Part shown: piece by piece, positions 62,957 through 64,000 of the stretch | Position numbering within the stretch: the first letter of the stretch is position 1 | How the letters are laid out: each line of letters opens with the position of its first letter | Assembly: GCA_963828015.1 (NCBI GenBank) | Contig: CAWHCD010000006.1 | Coordinates: 620,001-684,000 of the forward strand | Length of the DNA: 64,000 bases | Reading direction: 5' to 3' | Source of the DNA: CAVPUA01 sp963828015 | Lineage (GTDB): Bacteria > Actinomycetota > Actinomycetes > Mycobacteriales > Jatrophihabitantaceae | The notes under the pieces: generated by a model | The model's input: only the letters and a program-made list of their open reading frames with translations | Told to the model about the DNA's origin: nothing | Database searches by the model: none | Position numbers and translations under genes: made by a program

Positions 62957-63565
62957 GTGACGCGAAGCAATGTGCATGTACGCCTGGCGGCGGTCGGGGA
63001 CGTCGCTGCGCTCGTGAGCGTGGCCGAAAAGGTCGACCTCGCGCGCGGCTCGTTCAGCGGACGCCCGATCGCGGAGGAAAGCCGGCAGGGGCTCGAGGAG
63101 CGCTTCGCCGAGATCATCGCCGACTCCGAGCTGACCATCTTCGTCGCGGTGGACGTCAGCGACGACATTGTGGGTTTTGCCGCCGCGCGCGAGGACGACC
63201 TCGCGACCATCACCCGTACTCCCGTGCTGCACGTGAGCCATCTCATCGTCTCTCCGAAGTTTCGCAAGCGGGGCGTGGGCCGGGCGCTGCTGTCCGCGGT
63301 CGTCGCCCTGGCCGATGACCGCGGGGTCGACCATGTGATGGCCACCGCCGCAACGGGGGCCCGCGACGCCAATCGCTATCTCGCCCGGCTCGGGTTCGCG
63401 CCGCTGGTCACCCGCCGGATCGCCTCGACCAGCGTGTTGCGGCGCTCGCTGGGCATGTCGGAGGCGCCCGACAAGCTGGCGCTGGCTCGCCGGATCCGGG
63501 CCGGTCGCTCGGCCCGCCCGAACCGGCTGCACTCGGCCCACCGCACCATCACTCGGGGCGCGTAG
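62957..63565 (+). CDS. GNAT family N-acetyltransferase
   Basis: This 202-aa protein starts with GTG 62957 behind GGAGAAG. The GNAT motif A reads VSHLIVSPKFRKRGVGRALLSA near residues 92-113 (core RKRGVGRALL). Motif B ANRYLARLGFAPLVTRR follows near 137. A basic C-terminal tail (ARRIRAGRSARPNRLHS) is outside the usual fold. The substrate is unknown. A hairpin separates it from polA. Confidence 0.85.
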   Translation: MTRSNVHVRLAAVGDVAALVSVAEKVDLARGSFSGRPIAEESRQGLEERFAEIIADSELTIFVAVDVSDDIVGFAAAREDDLATITRTPVLHVSHLIVSPKFRKRGVGRALLSAVVALADDRGVDHVMATAATGARDANRYLARLGFAPLVTRRIASTSVLRRSLGMSEAPDKLALARRIRAGRSARPNRLHSAHRTITRGA

Positions 63566-63569
63566 CCCA

Positions 63570-63593
63570 GCGGGCGCCGTCGTCAGCGCCCGC
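63570..63593 (+). terminator. Hairpin between the GNAT gene and polA
   Basis: GCGGGCGC (63570-63577) and GCGCCCGC (63586-63593) are perfectly complementary with an 8-nt loop, 5 nt after the GNAT stop. There is no T run. A -10-like TAGACT (63597-63602) follows, 8 nt before the polA GTG, so this marks a unit boundary. Confidence 0.6.
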
Positions 63594-63610
63594 CCATAGA
63601 CTCAGCGACT

Positions 63611-64000
63611 GTGACGGCCTCCTCTGTTCGGCGCGACCGGCTGCTGTTACTCGACGGCCACTCGTTGGCCTATCGCGCCTTCTTCGCCCTGCCGGTCGAG
63701 AACTTCTCGACCACGACCGGGCAGCCGACGAACGCGGTCTACGGCTTCACCGCCATGCTGATCAACGTATTGCGGGACGAGGAGCCGACGCATATCGCGG
63801 TGGCCTTCGACGTCTCGCGCCAGACGTTTCGCAGCGCCGCCTACGCCGAATACAAGGCCGGTCGCAGCGAGACCCCGGCCGACTTTCGCGGGCAGGTCTC
63901 GCTGATCCGTGAGGTCCTCGACGCGTTGCGCATTCCGTCGCTGGCGATCGACAACTACGAGGCCGACGACGTCATCGCCACGCTGACCACCCAGGCCGAG
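63611..64000 (+). CDS. polA: DNA polymerase I, N-terminal part (cut by window end)
   Basis: The first 130 codons are present. After a short variable start (MTASSVRRDR) comes the 5'-3' exonuclease domain: LLLLDGHSLAYRAFFALP, TTTGQPTNAVYGFTAML, VAFDVSRQTFRSAAYAEYKAGR and the metal-site EADDVIATL near residue 118. These match the FEN-like domain of bacterial PolA. The start codon is GTG. The polymerase part lies beyond the window. Confidence 0.94.
   Translation, partial: MTASSVRRDRLLLLDGHSLAYRAFFALPVENFSTTTGQPTNAVYGFTAMLINVLRDEEPTHIAVAFDVSRQTFRSAAYAEYKAGRSETPADFRGQVSLIREVLDALRIPSLAIDNYEADDVIATLTTQAE

Overview
The window is a GC-rich, densely packed bacterial chromosome segment from an actinomycete (Actinomycetota). 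The evidence is the codon usage (G/C third positions, many GTG starts), the F420 pathway gene fbiD, a SepIVA-type DivIVA protein, an HU protein with a lysine-rich PAKK tail, DUF2510 and DUF3515 proteins, and a gene order that follows the one I know from mycobacteria and relatives almost throughout: ilvBNC, leuB, FAH, gltX, leuCD, hupB, mutT1, ppk1, fbiD, gpsA, ddl, DUF3515, thiL, rpmB, DAK/FakA, recG, rsmD, coaD, sepIVA, DUF177, rpmF, rnc, mutM, smc, ftsY, amt, glnB, glnD. I cannot fix the genus from the sequence alone. No CRISPR array, prophage, IS element or rRNA was seen.

Layout. Bases 1-5703 carry branched-chain amino acid genes (end of ilvB, ilvN, ilvC, an MFS exporter, leuB, cimA). Between leuB and cimA lies a 9-codon leader peptide with three consecutive Ile codons and an intrinsic terminator, which reads as an isoleucine attenuator. 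5708-8579 holds a small Cys-rich membrane protein, an FAH hydrolase, gltX and tRNA-Gln/tRNA-Glu. 8602-15771 holds small membrane and hypothetical genes around lon, which has an HspR (HAIR) operator, and a DUF885 metallopeptidase. 15772-16946 is the only clearly accessory patch: a broken DUF559 endonuclease-like gene bracketed by four copies of a 30-nt repeat arranged as two palindromes. 16948-27121 has an IclR regulator divergent from leuCD with a palindromic operator between them, then hupB, mutT1, ppk1, fbiD, plsC, gpsA and ddl. 27150-30545 is a fatty-acid oxidation pair (multifunctional FadB-like protein and thiolase). 30592-52182 is a housekeeping block running from DUF3515 and thiL to the nitrogen operon amt-glnB-glnD. 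At about 52183 the gene order changes to a second conserved block: gltB, pyk, tesB, a PLP decarboxylase, tRNA-Leu, pdtaR, a lone solute-binding lipoprotein, a GNAT enzyme and the start of polA.

How the genes fit together. Branched-chain amino acid synthesis appears under two separate local controls: Ile-codon attenuation for cimA and an IclR operator for leuC. Nitrogen uptake and sensing (Amt, PII, GlnD) sits directly upstream of glutamate synthase. The recG-to-ftsY stretch groups DNA repair, translation and chromosome segregation genes, mostly in tightly coupled runs with 4-nt overlaps.

Quality note. At least twelve one- or two-base frame breaks interrupt conserved genes (DUF885, DUF559, leuD, hupB, fadB-like, gltB, pyk, tesB). 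Several lie in G or C runs, and several hit genes that are normally essential. I read most of them as uncorrected assembly indels and give the conceptual full-length extents; true pseudogenisation is more plausible for the DUF559 gene.
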